From the NCBI RefSeq assembly GCF_002917105.1, contig NZ_PQFZ01000009.1:124001-188000 (forward strand): a DNA stretch of 64,000 nt, in the 5' to 3' direction. The notes beneath the pieces are model-generated. The model made no database searches. It was not told where the DNA came from and saw only the letters and a list, made by a program, of their open reading frames with translations. How positions within the stretch are numbered: position 1 is the stretch's first letter; every line of letters begins with the position of its first letter. Shown one piece after another: positions 47,250 through 56,887 of the stretch. This DNA is from Allobosea psychrotolerans. Its GTDB lineage: Bacteria > Pseudomonadota > Alphaproteobacteria > Rhizobiales > Beijerinckiaceae. The translations under genes and the position numbers were made by a program.

Positions 47250-50200
47250 GATCGGCACCCCAGATTCCGCCGCTGACGCAGCAAAGGCAGGCGCTCGCCG
47301 CCAACCCTCGCCTCAGCGCCTGGGTCTCGGCCAATGCCGGCTCGGGCAAGACCTATGTGCTGGTCAACCGCGTGCTGCGCCTGCTGCTCGACGGCGTCGA
47401 GCCCGGCCGCATGCTCTGCATCACCTATACCAAGGCGGCCGCCGCCAATATGGCGAACCGTATTTTCAAGGCGCTCTCGGAATGGGCGACCATGCCCGAC
47501 GACGGCTTGACGGAGCTGCTCACGGCGCTGACCGGGAAAGCCTCCTCCCCGGAGCAGCGCGCTACGGCCCGGCGGCTCTTCGCGCAGGCGCTGGAGACGC
47601 CGGGCGGCCTGAAGATCGAGACCATTCACGCCTTCTGCACGCGGGTGCTGCAATCGGCCCCCTTCGAGGCGAATGTGCCGCCGCGCTTCGAGGTCGCGGA
47701 CGATCTGGCCCAGGCCGAGATGCTGCGCGATGCGCGGCGCGCCTTGCTGACGCTGGTCGCGGCCGATCCGGAAGGCGCCGAGGCCAAGGCGCTCGACCTG
47801 CTCGCCCGGCAGGCGGCGCAGGACACATTCGATGCGATGATGCAGGAGGCGCTGCGCCAGCGCGCCTTGTTCAGCGATGCGCAAGGCCGGGCACGAGACG
47901 CCGGCCAGATGCGCAACGGCATGGCGGCCTTCCTGCGCATCGCGCCCGATCTGACCGCCGAGGAGGTGCAGGCCTCCTTCCGCCGGTCGCTCGCCGGGAT
48001 GGGCGGGCTGCCGCGCCTGATCACCGGGCTGGAAGCAGGCAGCGCCACGCGCCAGCTTTTCGCCGCGAATCTGCGCGCGCTGCTCGCCGGACAAGGCGAC
48101 GGCGACCCGGTCGCCCAATGCCGGCGCGGCTTCATCACCGAGGCCGGCAGCATCAACGCCAATATCCGCGGCAAGGGCAAATCCGAATTCGAGCCGGATC
48201 TGCTCTCGGTGCTGGAAAGCCTTGCAGCCGGCGTGCTTACGGCCAGCGACCAGCTCAACGCCATCGCCATTCGCGACCGCAGCCATGCCCTGGCGCTGCT
48301 GGTGACGCGGATGCTCGCCTCCTATCAGCGCCTGAAGAGCGAGCGCTCACTGCTCGACTATGACGACCTGATCGCCAAGACACGCTCGCTGCTCTCCCGC
48401 GTCGAGGCGACCTGGGTGCTCTACAAGCTCGACGCCGGCATCGACCACATCCTGCTCGACGAGGCGCAGGACACCAGCGAGGCGCAATGGGCGATCCTGG
48501 GCAAGCTCGCCGAGGAGTTCAGCGCCGGCTTCGGCGCAGGCGAGGATGCGCTCAAGCCGCGTACCGTCTTCGTCGTCGGCGACGAGAAGCAGTCGATCTA
48601 CGGCTTCCAGGGCGCGATGCCGAAGGCTTTTGGCGACGAGCGCCAGCGGCTCGGCCAACGCATCCAGGAGGCCGGGCAGCGTTTCGAGCCGGTCAGCCTC
48701 AACACCTCCTTCCGTTCGACCAGCGACATCATGCAGGCGGTCGATGCGGTCTTCGCCGCGCCCGACCATGCGCGCGGCCTCGTCTTCGACGGCGCAACGC
48801 GACCCGAGACGCATGACACGGTGCGCCGCAACGACCCCGGCTGCGTCGATCTCTGGCCGCTCTGCGCCAATGACCAGGGCGAGCCGCCCGACGCCTGGAC
48901 GACCCCGGTCGATGCGGCCGAGCGGCGCAGCGGCATCGTCAAGCTGGCCTCCCGCATCGCCGGCGTGCTCGGCCGCTGGAGCCGGGCCGGGCAGGACGAT
49001 CTCGGCCACCCCTTCGCGCCCGGCGACGTGATGATCCTGCTGCGCCAGCGCGGGGCGCTGTTCGAGACAATCGTCAAGGCGCTGAAGGACGAGGGCGTGC
49101 CCGTCACCGGCCGCGACCGCCTGACCCTCGCCGACCACCCGGCGGTCGAGGATCTGATCGTGCTCGGGCGGACGCTGCTGCTGCCCGATGACGACCTCAC
49201 GCTCGCGACCGCATTGAAGACGCCGTTGATCGGGCTCGACGACGACGATCTGCTGCGCCTGGCGCCCGAGCGTGCCGGCTCGCTGCGCGAGGCGCTGCGA
49301 GAGGCCGGCGCCAACGAGCCGCGCTATGCCGCGGTCGAGCGCAAGCTGGCCGCCCTGGCGGTGGAGGCCGGGCGCTCCGGGCCGTTCCGCTTCTTCGCCG
49401 GGCTGCTCGGCCCGGGCGGCGGGCGCAATCTCGCTTTGGCGCATCTGGGAGCCGAGGCGGGCGACGCTCTCGACGCCTTCCTCAACGCGGCGCTCGACCA
49501 TGAGCGCCGCCATGGCCCTTCGCTCGCCGGTTTCCTGCAGCATATTTCCGGCACGGCGGCCGATGTGAAGCGCGACCTCTCCGCCAGCGCCGGCGAGGTT
49601 CGTGTCATGACCGTGCACGGCGCCAAGGGGCTGGAGGCGAAGATCGTCATCCTGGCCGACCTCGCGCCCGAACCCGGCGCCAAGCGTTTGCCCAAAATCC
49701 TTGCCGTCGACCCGCCACGCGGCCTGCCTGTGCCGCTCTGGCCGCCGGCGGGCGCGGAGGATGCGGAGGCGACGCGGGCCGCCAAGGCGCTGGTCGTGCA
49801 GCAGATGGTCGAGGAGCACCACCGCCTGCTTTATGTCGCGCTGACGCGGGCAGAGGACCGCCTGATCGTCTGCGGGGCGCAGCCCAAGGGTGAAGCGCCC
49901 GAGGGCAGCTGGTATGCGATGGTCGCGGCCGGGCTCGCCGCCTCCGAACAGGGCCTGCAGGACATAGCCGCACCCGACGGCCAGGGCGTGATCCAGCGTT
50001 TCCGCGTTTCCGCGCCGCGCGCTGCCGAGCCTGCCAAAGCGCCGGACGTGCGCGGCGCGATCGAGATCCCCGCCTGGTTCGACCGCCCCGCGCCGCGTGA
50101 GCATGAGCCCGCGCCGCCCTTGAAACCGTCGAGCGCTCTGGCTGCCGCCGATGGCACCGACCGGCCGGGCGACGGACCCTTCCTTGCCCAGGCCGCGAGC

Positions 50201-50746
50201 GCCGGCCGGTTGGCACATCTGCTGCTGCAGATATTGCCCGAAGTCGAAGCCGCACGGCGCGAGGCGGCCGCACACGCGCTGGCGGCGACGCGCGGCGGCG
50301 GCCTGCCAACAGAGCGGCGCGCGCGGATCGTCGAGGCGGCGCTGGCGTTGCTGCGCGAGCCGGCGCTGGCCGCGCTGTTCGCTGAAGGCTCGCTCGCCGA
50401 AGTGCCGGTCGCCGGCGCGATCTTGCTGGCGGATGGTTCCCGACGCGCGGTATCAGGCCAGATAGACCGGCTGGCCGTGACGCAGGATGAAGTCCTGATC
50501 GCCGATTTCAAGACCACGGCGCGGCCCCCAGCGAATGCAGCCGCGATCCCGCCTACGACGCTGGCGCAGCTTGCGGTCTATCGTACACTTGTCGGGGCGA
50601 TCTATCCCGGCCGCCGCGTGCGGGCGCTGGCGATCTACACCGCGACGCTGACGACGCTCGAGCCGGACGCACGTGATCTCGACGCCGTCTTGGCGCAAAT
50701 GGCAGACTTGGCGAAAATGGCCGACCTGGCGAAAATGGCAGGTTAG
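47246..50746 (+). CDS. addA: Double-strand break repair helicase AddA
   Basis: UvrD-like helicase and nuclease subunit of AddAB, 1166 residues. Walker A is [20 protein letters not shown] (28-47), motif II is [14 protein letters not shown], motif [18 protein letters not shown], and motif [21 protein letters not shown]. The C-terminal nuclease has SGQIDRLAV and [13 protein letters not shown]. It starts by a 4-base ATGA overlap with addB. The last residues are three six-residue units ([18 protein letters not shown]) encoded by tandem 18-bp repeats. Confidence 0.97.
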   Translation: MRSAPQIPPLTQQRQALAANPRLSAWVSANAGSGKTYVLVNRVLRLLLDGVEPGRMLCITYTKAAAANMANRIFKALSEWATMPDDGLTELLTALTGKASSPEQRATARRLFAQALETPGGLKIETIHAFCTRVLQSAPFEANVPPRFEVADDLAQAEMLRDARRALLTLVAADPEGAEAKALDLLARQAAQDTFDAMMQEALRQRALFSDAQGRARDAGQMRNGMAAFLRIAPDLTAEEVQASFRRSLAGMGGLPRLITGLEAGSATRQLFAANLRALLAGQGDGDPVAQCRRGFITEAGSINANIRGKGKSEFEPDLLSVLESLAAGVLTASDQLNAIAIRDRSHALALLVTRMLASYQRLKSERSLLDYDDLIAKTRSLLSRVEATWVLYKLDAGIDHILLDEAQDTSEAQWAILGKLAEEFSAGFGAGEDALKPRTVFVVGDEKQSIYGFQGAMPKAFGDERQRLGQRIQEAGQRFEPVSLNTSFRSTSDIMQAVDAVFAAPDHARGLVFDGATRPETHDTVRRNDPGCVDLWPLCANDQGEPPDAWTTPVDAAERRSGIVKLASRIAGVLGRWSRAGQDDLGHPFAPGDVMILLRQRGALFETIVKALKDEGVPVTGRDRLTLADHPAVEDLIVLGRTLLLPDDDLTLATALKTPLIGLDDDDLLRLAPERAGSLREALREAGANEPRYAAVERKLAALAVEAGRSGPFRFFAGLLGPGGGRNLALAHLGAEAGDALDAFLNAALDHERRHGPSLAGFLQHISGTAADVKRDLSASAGEVRVMTVHGAKGLEAKIVILADLAPEPGAKRLPKILAVDPPRGLPVPLWPPAGAEDAEATRAAKALVVQQMVEEHHRLLYVALTRAEDRLIVCGAQPKGEAPEGSWYAMVAAGLAASEQGLQDIAAPDGQGVIQRFRVSAPRAAEPAKAPDVRGAIEIPAWFDRPAPREHEPAPPLKPSSALAAADGTDRPGDGPFLAQAASAGRLAHLLLQILPEVEAARREAAAHALAATRGGGLPTERRARIVEAALALLREPALAALFAEGSLAEVPVAGAILLADGSRRAVSGQIDRLAVTQDEVLIADFKTTARPPANAAAIPPTTLAQLAVYRTLVGAIYPGRRVRALAIYTATLTTLEPDARDLDAVLAQMADLAKMADLAKMAG
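50689..50742 (+). repeat. Three imperfect 18-bp repeats at the end of addA
   Basis: CTTGGCGCAAATGGCAGA, CTTGGCGAAAATGGCCGA and CCTGGCGAAAATGGCAGG lie at 50689-50706, 50707-50724 and 50725-50742, just before the TAG stop. They encode [18 protein letters not shown]. Copy number might vary between strains. Confidence 0.8.
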
Positions 50747-50774
50747 CCTTGCTTCAAGGGCCTGTGACCGCGCC

Positions 50775-50803
50775 TTGACCCAGGCCTTGCGCATTCATAG
50801 CTT
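50775..50803 (+). promoter_or_regulatory. Candidate trxA promoter
   Basis: TTGACC at 50775-50780 and TAGCTT at 50798-50803 are spaced by 17 bp, 53 bp before the trxA ATG. This is the best -35/-10 pair seen in the addA-trxA gap. Confidence 0.5.
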
Positions 50804-50855
50804 CACCGCGAATGCAGCGCTGCTGCCAAACAAAGTCTTGAAAGGCGACCAAGCC

Positions 50856-51176
50856 ATGGCGACGACCAAAGTGACCGATGCGAGCTTCGAGGCGGATGTC
50901 CTGAAGTCCTCCGAGCCGGTCGTGGTGGATTTCTGGGCGGAATGGTGCGGTCCCTGCCGCATGATCGGCCCGGCACTCGAGGAAATTGCCGGCGAGATGA
51001 ACGGCAAGGTCAAGATCGTGAAGATGAACGTCGATGAGAACCAGGCGATCCCCGCTCAGTTCGGCATCCGTTCGATTCCGACCCTGATGCTGTTCAAGGA
51101 CGGCAAGCTGGCCTCGCAGAAGGTCGGCGCGGCCCCCAAGAGCGACCTGTCGCGCTGGATCGCCGGCTCCGTCTGA
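50856..51176 (+). CDS. trxA: Thioredoxin
   Basis: Cytosolic disulfide reductase, 106 residues from ATG 50856 ([20 protein letters not shown]). The active site is WCGPC with Cys31 and Cys34, and the cis-Pro loop is [14 protein letters not shown] longer frame from 50673 is overlap with addA in another frame. The addB-addA-trxA order is common in rhizobia. A strong terminator follows. Confidence 0.97.
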   Translation: MATTKVTDASFEADVLKSSEPVVVDFWAEWCGPCRMIGPALEEIAGEMNGKVKIVKMNVDENQAIPAQFGIRSIPTLMLFKDGKLASQKVGAAPKSDLSRWIAGSV

Positions 51177-51200
51177 GCGTTTTGCCCGATCCAATAAAAG

Positions 51201-51238
51201 AAGCCCGCCTTTCCCCTGGGGAAAGGCGGGCTTTTTCG
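51201..51238 (+). terminator. Rho-independent terminator of trxA
   Basis: AAGCCCGCCTTTCCCC (51201-51216) and GGGGAAAGGCGGGCTT (51218-51233) are perfectly complementary around a very small loop, followed by a T-run and CGTT. It starts 24 bp after the trxA stop. Confidence 0.9.
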
Positions 51239-51252
51239 TTGCGCTAGAAGCT

Positions 51253-51305
51253 GAGAGTATTGCTCTTGCGAAAAACCGGTACCGACTTTTTCGCGCAATG
51301 CTCTC
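51253..51305. repeat. Palindromic repeat between trxA and doxX
   Basis: AGAGTATTGCTCTTGCGAAA at the left and TTTTTCGCGCAATGCTCTCG at the right form inverted arms around ACCGGTACC. It is a member of the AGAGCATTG...CAATGCTCT rhizobial repeats. Confidence 0.7.
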
Positions 51306-51324
51306 GTGGTCGAGGCAGGCTCGA

Positions 51325-51723
51325 TCAGGCCTTGCTGCGGCTATCGACGCTCCAGGCGCCGGCGCCGGCGACGAAGAGATAGAGGAAGACGAAGCAGTAG
51401 AGGATCGCAGCGTCGCCACCGTTCATGATCGGGTAGAGGCTCCGGGGCGCGTGGAACATCCAGTAGGCGTAGGCCATCTCGCCCGCGAGGATGAAGGCGA
51501 CGGGCCGGGTCAGGAAGCCGCCCAGCAGCAGCAGGCCGCCGAAGGTCTCGAGGATCGCGCCGAACCAGAACAGGGTGAACGCGGCCGGCAGGCCGCTGGC
51601 CGGCGCCACGGGGAAGCCGATGAGCTTCTGCGTGCCATGGGCAATGAAGATCAAGGCCGTGACGATGCGCAGCAATCCGAGCATCTGGGGGGAATAACGC
51701 TGGAGGGAATTGAGGGCCTGCAT
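51325..51723 (-). CDS. DoxX family membrane protein
   Basis: 132-residue inner-membrane protein with four hydrophobic segments. It starts MQALNSLQRYSPQMLGLLRI; IVTALIFIAHGTQKLIGF then FWFGAILETFGGLLLLGGFL are the DoxX family signatures. Function is generally unknown; some members act in redox or sulfur handling. ATG at 51723 is chosen because the frame upstream to 51948 has no membrane or family character. It is convergent with trxA. Confidence 0.88.
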   Translation of the reverse strand: MQALNSLQRYSPQMLGLLRIVTALIFIAHGTQKLIGFPVAPASGLPAAFTLFWFGAILETFGGLLLLGGFLTRPVAFILAGEMAYAYWMFHAPRSLYPIMNGGDAAILYCFVFLYLFVAGAGAWSVDSRSKA

Positions 51724-52036
51724 ATATCTCTCTTTCCGTGCAACTTGCGATTTCGACACAAAATCTTCGTCGATCCGCGGAGAATCGATCGAGGCATCCC
51801 CACCCAAGGGTTTATTTTTGCGTTTGATAGGCAGATTGCCGCAGGCGGCGCAATATTCTCCGCGCGGCGATACAGGCTTGCATGACTGCAACATCTTCAC
51901 GTTCACGTGACGCTGCGACGCATCCCCGCCAGCTCCAGGCTTAACCACCCCTTAAAAGCGCCATGTTTCACTCCTGTTTGACGCGAGGGCAGCTTTACCT
52001 TTTTGAGAATGTGCCGACAGGCTTGAACGGGGCGGA
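51724..52036. other. Divergent intergenic region doxX / PBP1A
   Basis: 313 bp with no gene supported. It holds the CtrA-like site at 51941 and an A/T-rich patch AAGGGTTTATTTTTGCGTTT near 51807. Promoters for both genes are expected here. Confidence 0.5.
51941..51955. promoter_or_regulatory. CtrA box upstream of PBP1A gene
   Basis: TTAACCACCCCTTAA matches the CtrA consensus TTAA-N7-TTAA exactly, and its first half has the extended TTAACC. It lies 82 bp before the PBP1A ATG, in the only gap where its promoter can be. Confidence 0.55.
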
Positions 52037-54196
52037 ATGAACGACAAGGCGAGACGGGGCGAACGGCGCGAGCCGTCATTCGAACGCGGACGCGACGAAA
52101 GCCGCGACGATTTCGACATGCGTCTGTCCGATGACGATCGCCCAGTGCGCGGCAACCGTGCGCCCGCCCGTTATGACGAGCGGCGCGAAGCCCCGCGGCG
52201 CGACAAGCGCAATGGTGGCGGCAATGGCGGTGGCGGCCGGCGGCGCAAGCGCAGAGGCCGCTCGCTGCTTGGCGGCCTGTTCTACTGGACCATGGTGCTC
52301 GGCCTCTGGTGCGCCATCGGGCTGGGCGGGCTGATTGCCTATCACGCCGCGCAATTGCCGCCGATCAACCAGCTTACCGTGCCGAAGCGACCGCCCAATA
52401 TCGCGATCCTCGCTGCCGACGGCACATTGCTCGCCAATCGCGGCGAGACCGGCGGACGCACCATCACGATCGGCGAGGTGCCGCCCTATCTGCCCAAGGC
52501 CTTCGTGGCGATCGAGGACCGGCGCTTCTACGAGCATTTCGGCATCGATCCGGTCGGCCTGGCGCGCGCCATGGTCAATAATCTGCGCCGCAGCGGCGGC
52601 GTCCAGGGCGGTTCGACGCTGACGCAGCAGCTCGCCAAGAACCTGTTCCTGACCCAGGAACGCACCGCCGCGCGCAAGATCCAGGAGGCGATCCTGGCGC
52701 TGTGGCTGGAGCGGACCTACTCCAAGAACCAGATTCTCGAACTCTACCTCAACCGCGTCTATTTCGGTTCGGGCGCCTATGGCGTCGAGGCTGCGGCGCA
52801 GCGCTATTTCAACAAATCGGCACGCTCGGTGACGATAGCGGAGGCCGCGATGCTGGCTGGCCTCGTGCAGGCGCCCTCGCGGCTCGCGCCCAACCGCAAT
52901 CCGGACGCCGCCGAGAAGCGGGCGCAGCTCGTGATCGCGGCGATGGCCGATCAGGGCTTCATCTCGCAGTCTGCCGCCAAGACGGCGCTGACAGCGCCCG
53001 CCGAGGTGCCGGAACGCAGCGGCGCCGGATCGGTGAATTATGCGGCCGATTATGTGATGGACGTGCTCGACGACTTCATTGGGGGGGTCGAAGGCGACGT
53101 CACCGTGCTGACGACGATCGACACCAAGCTGCAGGCTTCGGCCGAGACGACGCTGGTCGAGGCGCTGGCGGCGCAAGGCGCCAAGCTCAGCGTCAGCCAG
53201 GGCGCGGTCGTCTCGATGGCGCCGGACGGCGCGCTGCGGGCGCTGATCGGCGGACGCGACTACACCAAGAGCCAGTTCAACCGCGCCACTGCCGCCAAGC
53301 GCCAGCCGGGCTCGTCCTTCAAGCCCTTCGTCTATCTGACCGCGCTGGAGCAGGGCCTGACGCCGGACACGATCCGCGACGATTCACCGGTTTCGATCAA
53401 GGGCTGGGAGCCGGAGAACTATTCCCGGAGCTATCGCGGCCCGGTGACACTGCAGACCGCCTTCGCCCATTCGCTCAACACCATCGCCGCCCGGCTCATC
53501 CAGGAGGTGACGCCGAAGGAGGTCGTCCGCACGGCGCAGCGCCTCGGCATCTCGTCCAGCCTGCAGCCCAATTTTTCGCTGGCGCTGGGCACCTCCGAGG
53601 TCACGCCGGTGGAGCTGACGACGGCTTATGCCACCTTCGCCAATGGCGGGCAGTCGGTGCTGCCCTATGTCATCCGCGAGGTGAAATCGGCCTCCGGCAA
53701 GGTGATCTATGCCCGCAAGGGCTCAGGCTTCGGCACCGTGGTGCAGCCGCAGGCGCTCTCGATGATGAACACCATGTTCCACGAGGTCATGCTCAGCGGC
53801 ACCGGCGCCAAGGTCAATATTCCCGGCTGGGAGGTCGGCGGCAAATCGGGCACGACGCAGGATTTCCGCGACGCCTGGTTCGTCGGCTTCACGGCCCGCC
53901 TCGTCACCGCCGTCTGGCTCGGCAATGACGACAACAGCCAGATGAAGCGGGTGGCCGGTGGCGGGCTGCCGGCCGAGATCTGGGGCAAGTACATGAAGAC
54001 CGCCCATGCCGGCATGCAGCCTGCGCCCCTGCCGGGCGGGCTCTGGCGCAGCGGGCCCAAATCGATCTTCGACAGCGGCGCGCCGGTCGCGGCCGCCCGC
54101 CCGCCGGCCAATACGCAGACGGCCGACAGCGAACGCAGCTGGGTGCCGCCAGCACCGCAGGAGAAGAACCTGCTGCAGAAGCTGTTCGGCGGCTGA
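52037..54196 (+). CDS. Penicillin-binding protein 1A, bifunctional transglycosylase/transpeptidase
   Basis: Class A PBP making and cross-linking peptidoglycan, 719 residues. A basic Gly-rich cytosolic tail (residues 1-76) precedes a membrane helix (80-104). The GT51 domain has catalytic Glu160 in AIEDRRFYEHFGI and GGSTLTQQLAKNLFL. The transpeptidase motifs are SSFK with Ser426, SLN (479-481) and KSGT (603-606). The C-terminal tail is Pro/Ala-rich. A perfect CtrA-like box upstream suggests cell-cycle control. Followed by a palindromic repeat. Confidence 0.95.
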   Translation: MNDKARRGERREPSFERGRDESRDDFDMRLSDDDRPVRGNRAPARYDERREAPRRDKRNGGGNGGGGRRRKRRGRSLLGGLFYWTMVLGLWCAIGLGGLIAYHAAQLPPINQLTVPKRPPNIAILAADGTLLANRGETGGRTITIGEVPPYLPKAFVAIEDRRFYEHFGIDPVGLARAMVNNLRRSGGVQGGSTLTQQLAKNLFLTQERTAARKIQEAILALWLERTYSKNQILELYLNRVYFGSGAYGVEAAAQRYFNKSARSVTIAEAAMLAGLVQAPSRLAPNRNPDAAEKRAQLVIAAMADQGFISQSAAKTALTAPAEVPERSGAGSVNYAADYVMDVLDDFIGGVEGDVTVLTTIDTKLQASAETTLVEALAAQGAKLSVSQGAVVSMAPDGALRALIGGRDYTKSQFNRATAAKRQPGSSFKPFVYLTALEQGLTPDTIRDDSPVSIKGWEPENYSRSYRGPVTLQTAFAHSLNTIAARLIQEVTPKEVVRTAQRLGISSSLQPNFSLALGTSEVTPVELTTAYATFANGGQSVLPYVIREVKSASGKVIYARKGSGFGTVVQPQALSMMNTMFHEVMLSGTGAKVNIPGWEVGGKSGTTQDFRDAWFVGFTARLVTAVWLGNDDNSQMKRVAGGGLPAEIWGKYMKTAHAGMQPAPLPGGLWRSGPKSIFDSGAPVAAARPPANTQTADSERSWVPPAPQEKNLLQKLFGG

Positions 54197-54219
54197 TGCT
54201 GGGTTGTTCGCTGGAACCT

Positions 54220-54365
54220 CCCCGTCATTCCGGGGCAGGCCGCAGGCCTGGGCCCGGAACCCGGAACCGCTGATGTCAAAAGGCTAAGACGCTTCTGTCG
54301 CCGCGCCTTGTCCTGCTGAACCTGGGTTTATGGTCCAGGCTCGCTGCCGCGCAGCGCCCGGATGA
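54220..54365. repeat. Family C element after the PBP1A gene
   Basis: CGTCATTCCGGGGCAGGCCG opens the element and CAGCGCCCGGATGACGGCGT closes it, with inner AGGCCGCAGGCCT and AACCTGGGTTTATGGTCCAGG hairpins. It lies between convergent PBP1A and MFS genes. Confidence 0.65.
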
Positions 54366-54396
54366 CGGCGTCGGTCCGAGCGAAAGCGGCGGCCCC

Positions 54397-55593
54397 TCAG
54401 ACCTTGCCGGCGCGGATCGCCGTGCTCGCCTTGAACAGCACCAGCGCGGCCACGCCGAGCGCCGACATCACCAGCGGCAGCGGCAGCGCCGTGCCCTTCA
54501 GGGCATGGCCGACGAGAAGCCCGACGCAGGCTGAGAGCAGCATCTGGCAGAGCCCGTTGAAGGACGAAGCCGCGCCCGCCCTGTCGGGAAACGGCATCAT
54601 CGCCGAGGCTTGCGACTGCGGCACGGTCAGCCCGACGCCGCAGGCATAGAGCGCCATCGGTACGACCACGCCGAACGGCCCGCCGATACCGGCCGCGACG
54701 CAGATCAGCATCGCCAGGCCACCGCCGGCGAGACAGGCGACGCCGATCGCGATGACGCCGTCCAGCCCGCGCGAGCCGACGAGGCGCTGGGCGAGGATGG
54801 TGCCGCCGATGAAGCCGAGGACGCCGAAGCCGAAGGACAAGCCGTACTGCACCGGCGACAGGCCGTAGACGCCGATCAGCACGAAGGACGAGCCCGAGAT
54901 GAAGGCGAAGAGCCCGGCATAAGCCAGCGCGGTCAAGCCGACATAGACGCGAAAGGCGCGGTTCTGCAGCAGCACGCCGAAGCCGCGGAAGATCGCGGGG
55001 ATGGAGAGCGCGCCGGGCGTGCGCGCCCTGAGCGTCTCGGGCATGACGAGAATGATCGTCGCGGCGAGGCCGAGCGCGAAGACGAGCGAGGCGACGAAGG
55101 TCGAGCGCCAGCCGAAGGCATCCTGCAAGACGCCGCCCAGGACCGGCGCGACCGCGGGCACCAGCCCCATGATCATGCCCATGCGCGCCATTTCGCGGCC
55201 GGCACGCGGCCCCTCATAGAGATCGCGCACCATGGCGCGGCCGAGCACGATCGGGCCGGAGGCGCCGAAGGCCTGGATGGCGCGCGCCGCCGTCAAGGCC
55301 CCGATCGAGGGCGCGAGCGCACAGGCGAGCGTCGCCAGCAGGAACAGGGCCAGCCCCGCGAGCAGGATGGGCTTGCGGCCGAGCCGGTCGGAGAGCGGGC
55401 CCCAGATGATCTGGCCGCCGGCATAGCCGAAGAGGAAGGAGGACAAGGTCGCCTGCGCGCCCGCGACATCCGTTTCCATCACCCGCACGATCTCAGGCAG
55501 CGACGGCAGGTAGAAATCGGTCGAGAGCGGCCCAAGCGCGGTCAGCATGGCGAGGACGGCGGTCATCGCCAGCGTATCGGGACGGAGTTTCAT
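54397..55593 (-). CDS. Bcr/CflA family MFS multidrug transporter
   Basis: Twelve-helix drug/H+ antiporter of 398 residues. Start MKLRPDTLAMTAVLAMLTAL, then STDFYLPSLPEIVRVMETDV is the Bcr/CflA helix 1-2 loop. The MFS motif A is GPLSDRLGRKPILLAG near residue 66, and PAVAPVLGGVLQDAFGWRST is motif C (DHA12 group). Substrate cannot be predicted. It is convergent with PBP1A and 65 bp upstream of the YgjP-type gene's stop. Confidence 0.92.
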   Translation of the reverse strand: MKLRPDTLAMTAVLAMLTALGPLSTDFYLPSLPEIVRVMETDVAGAQATLSSFLFGYAGGQIIWGPLSDRLGRKPILLAGLALFLLATLACALAPSIGALTAARAIQAFGASGPIVLGRAMVRDLYEGPRAGREMARMGMIMGLVPAVAPVLGGVLQDAFGWRSTFVASLVFALGLAATIILVMPETLRARTPGALSIPAIFRGFGVLLQNRAFRVYVGLTALAYAGLFAFISGSSFVLIGVYGLSPVQYGLSFGFGVLGFIGGTILAQRLVGSRGLDGVIAIGVACLAGGGLAMLICVAAGIGGPFGVVVPMALYACGVGLTVPQSQASAMMPFPDRAGAASSFNGLCQMLLSACVGLLVGHALKGTALPLPLVMSALGVAALVLFKASTAIRAGKV

Positions 55594-55658
55594 GGAGGTC
55601 GCGACCCTTGGGCTGGCTGTGCCCGCTATCTAGGCCGGGAGCATGGTGCTGTCGAGCT

Positions 55659-56399
55659 TCAGCCGAAGCCGTGCAGCCCCGCGCCATGGCGCTTGAGCCA
55701 GATTTCCGCCTCTTCCGTGCGCGGGCAGAGCTTGTGGGTCAGGGCCCAGAAGCGGTGCGAATGGTTCATCTCCTTGAGATGGGCGACCTCATGGGCGGCG
55801 AGATAGTCGAGCACCAGCGGCGGCGCCAGGATCAAGCGCCAGGAGAAGTTCAAATGGCCCTTGGACGAGCACGAACCCCAGCGGCTGGTGGTGTCGCGGA
55901 TGGTGATCTTGCGCGCCGGGATGCCGAGCGTCGCTGTGTGCGTCCTGACGGCGCGCTCGAGGTCCTCGAGCGCGGCGCGGCGCAGGAAATCCTTGACGCG
56001 GCGGGGCACATGCACCGCCTCGCCCGCCACCGCGATGATCGCCACGCCATCCTTGTCGGCCGTCGCCCGGGTGACGCCACGCGCCTTCGACCAATGCACG
56101 ATGCGGTGCGGCACGCCGCGATAGGGGATGATTTGGCCGGGCTCGAACGGAACCGATAGCGGCCGCTTGGCGAGACGCGCCGCGATCCAGCCGCCATGCC
56201 TCTCGGCGAACAGCCGACCCGTCGCGAAATCGGCGCGTTCGGGCAAGGTCAGCGTGATCTCGCCCGTCGCCTGCGAGACGCGCAAGGTCATGCGGCGCGC
56301 GCTCGCACGCCGCTTCACCGCGACCGGGTAGACCGTGCCGGCATGGGGAACCTCGATCCTGTCGGGATCGGGCTGCCGCTTGAACAGAGAGAGCCGCAT
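55659..56399 (-). CDS. YgjP-like (SprT/M48-type) metallopeptidase
   Basis: 246-residue predicted zinc peptidase of the UTP pyrophosphatase/YgjP-like family. The metal-binding helix is LAAHEVAHLKEMNHSHRFW, giving HEVAH and a downstream His. RDTTSRWGSCSSKGHLNFSW upstream is the family's second signature. Substrate unknown. ATG at 56399 (MRLSLFKRQPDPD) is preferred over a TTG at 56408. Upstream, 249 bp separates it from the divergent vapB. Confidence 0.9.
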   Translation of the reverse strand: MRLSLFKRQPDPDRIEVPHAGTVYPVAVKRRASARRMTLRVSQATGEITLTLPERADFATGRLFAERHGGWIAARLAKRPLSVPFEPGQIIPYRGVPHRIVHWSKARGVTRATADKDGVAIIAVAGEAVHVPRRVKDFLRRAALEDLERAVRTHTATLGIPARKITIRDTTSRWGSCSSKGHLNFSWRLILAPPLVLDYLAAHEVAHLKEMNHSHRFWALTHKLCPRTEEAEIWLKRHGAGLHGFG

Positions 56400-56583
56400 C
56401 GCGCGCAATGGTGCCGGATTCGCAAGCTTTGCGGAAGAGGCGAAAGAACTCTAACGGCGACCGGTCGGTGAACATGGTCGCGCCGGCCGGCTGTCCAGTG
56501 AGAGATGGAAGGCTTTCGGCTCCTCGCCTGTGCGGCGCGAAGCGGACGCTACAGACGTCGCGACATGCGCCCAGCCCCATTTT

Positions 56584-56613
56584 GTATTGATGACCGCGAC
56601 ATGGCGTATTGAT
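56584..56613. promoter_or_regulatory. Direct repeats upstream of vapBC
   Basis: GTATTGAT occurs at 56584-56591 and 56606-56613, 22 bp apart (two helical turns) and 35 bp before the vapB ATG. TATGAATGTCCATA with TATG/CATA ends follows. These are candidate sites for VapB autoregulation. Confidence 0.4.
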
Positions 56614-56647
56614 ATGAATGTCCATACAGATTTCGGAAGACACCCGC

Positions 56648-56887
56648 ATGACCCTGCAAATCCGCGACGATCGCGCGCGCGAGCTCGCCCAGCAGCTCGC
56701 TCGCAAGCGCAAGGTGACGATGACCGAGGCCGTGATTCAAGCGCTCGAGGGAGAATTGCGCCGCGAGACTGAGAAAGAGCCGCTGGCCGCTCGGCTGAAA
56801 CGGATCGCGGCCGAACTCGCGGCCAAGGGCGAGCCGGACGGCCACGCCATGACGAAGGACGAAATCGACGCGATGTGGGGCCATTGA
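56648..56887 (+). CDS. vapB: VapB-family antitoxin
   Basis: 79-residue antitoxin from ATG 56648, MTLQIRDDRARELAQQLARK. The N terminus fits the ribbon-helix-helix class of VapB-like transcription factors (Rv0623 group), with KRKVTMTEAVIQALEGELRR. The acidic C terminus GHAMTKDEIDAMWGH would bind the toxin. GGAAGA lies upstream. Its TGA overlaps the ATG of the PIN toxin by one base. An in-frame ATG at 56618 is less likely. Confidence 0.88.
   Translation: MTLQIRDDRARELAQQLARKRKVTMTEAVIQALEGELRRETEKEPLAARLKRIAAELAAKGEPDGHAMTKDEIDAMWGH

Noticed and set aside
48347..50275. 642-codon open frame antisense to addA
   Set aside because: Low-complexity Arg/Gly/Asp-rich product; addA helicase motifs are complete.
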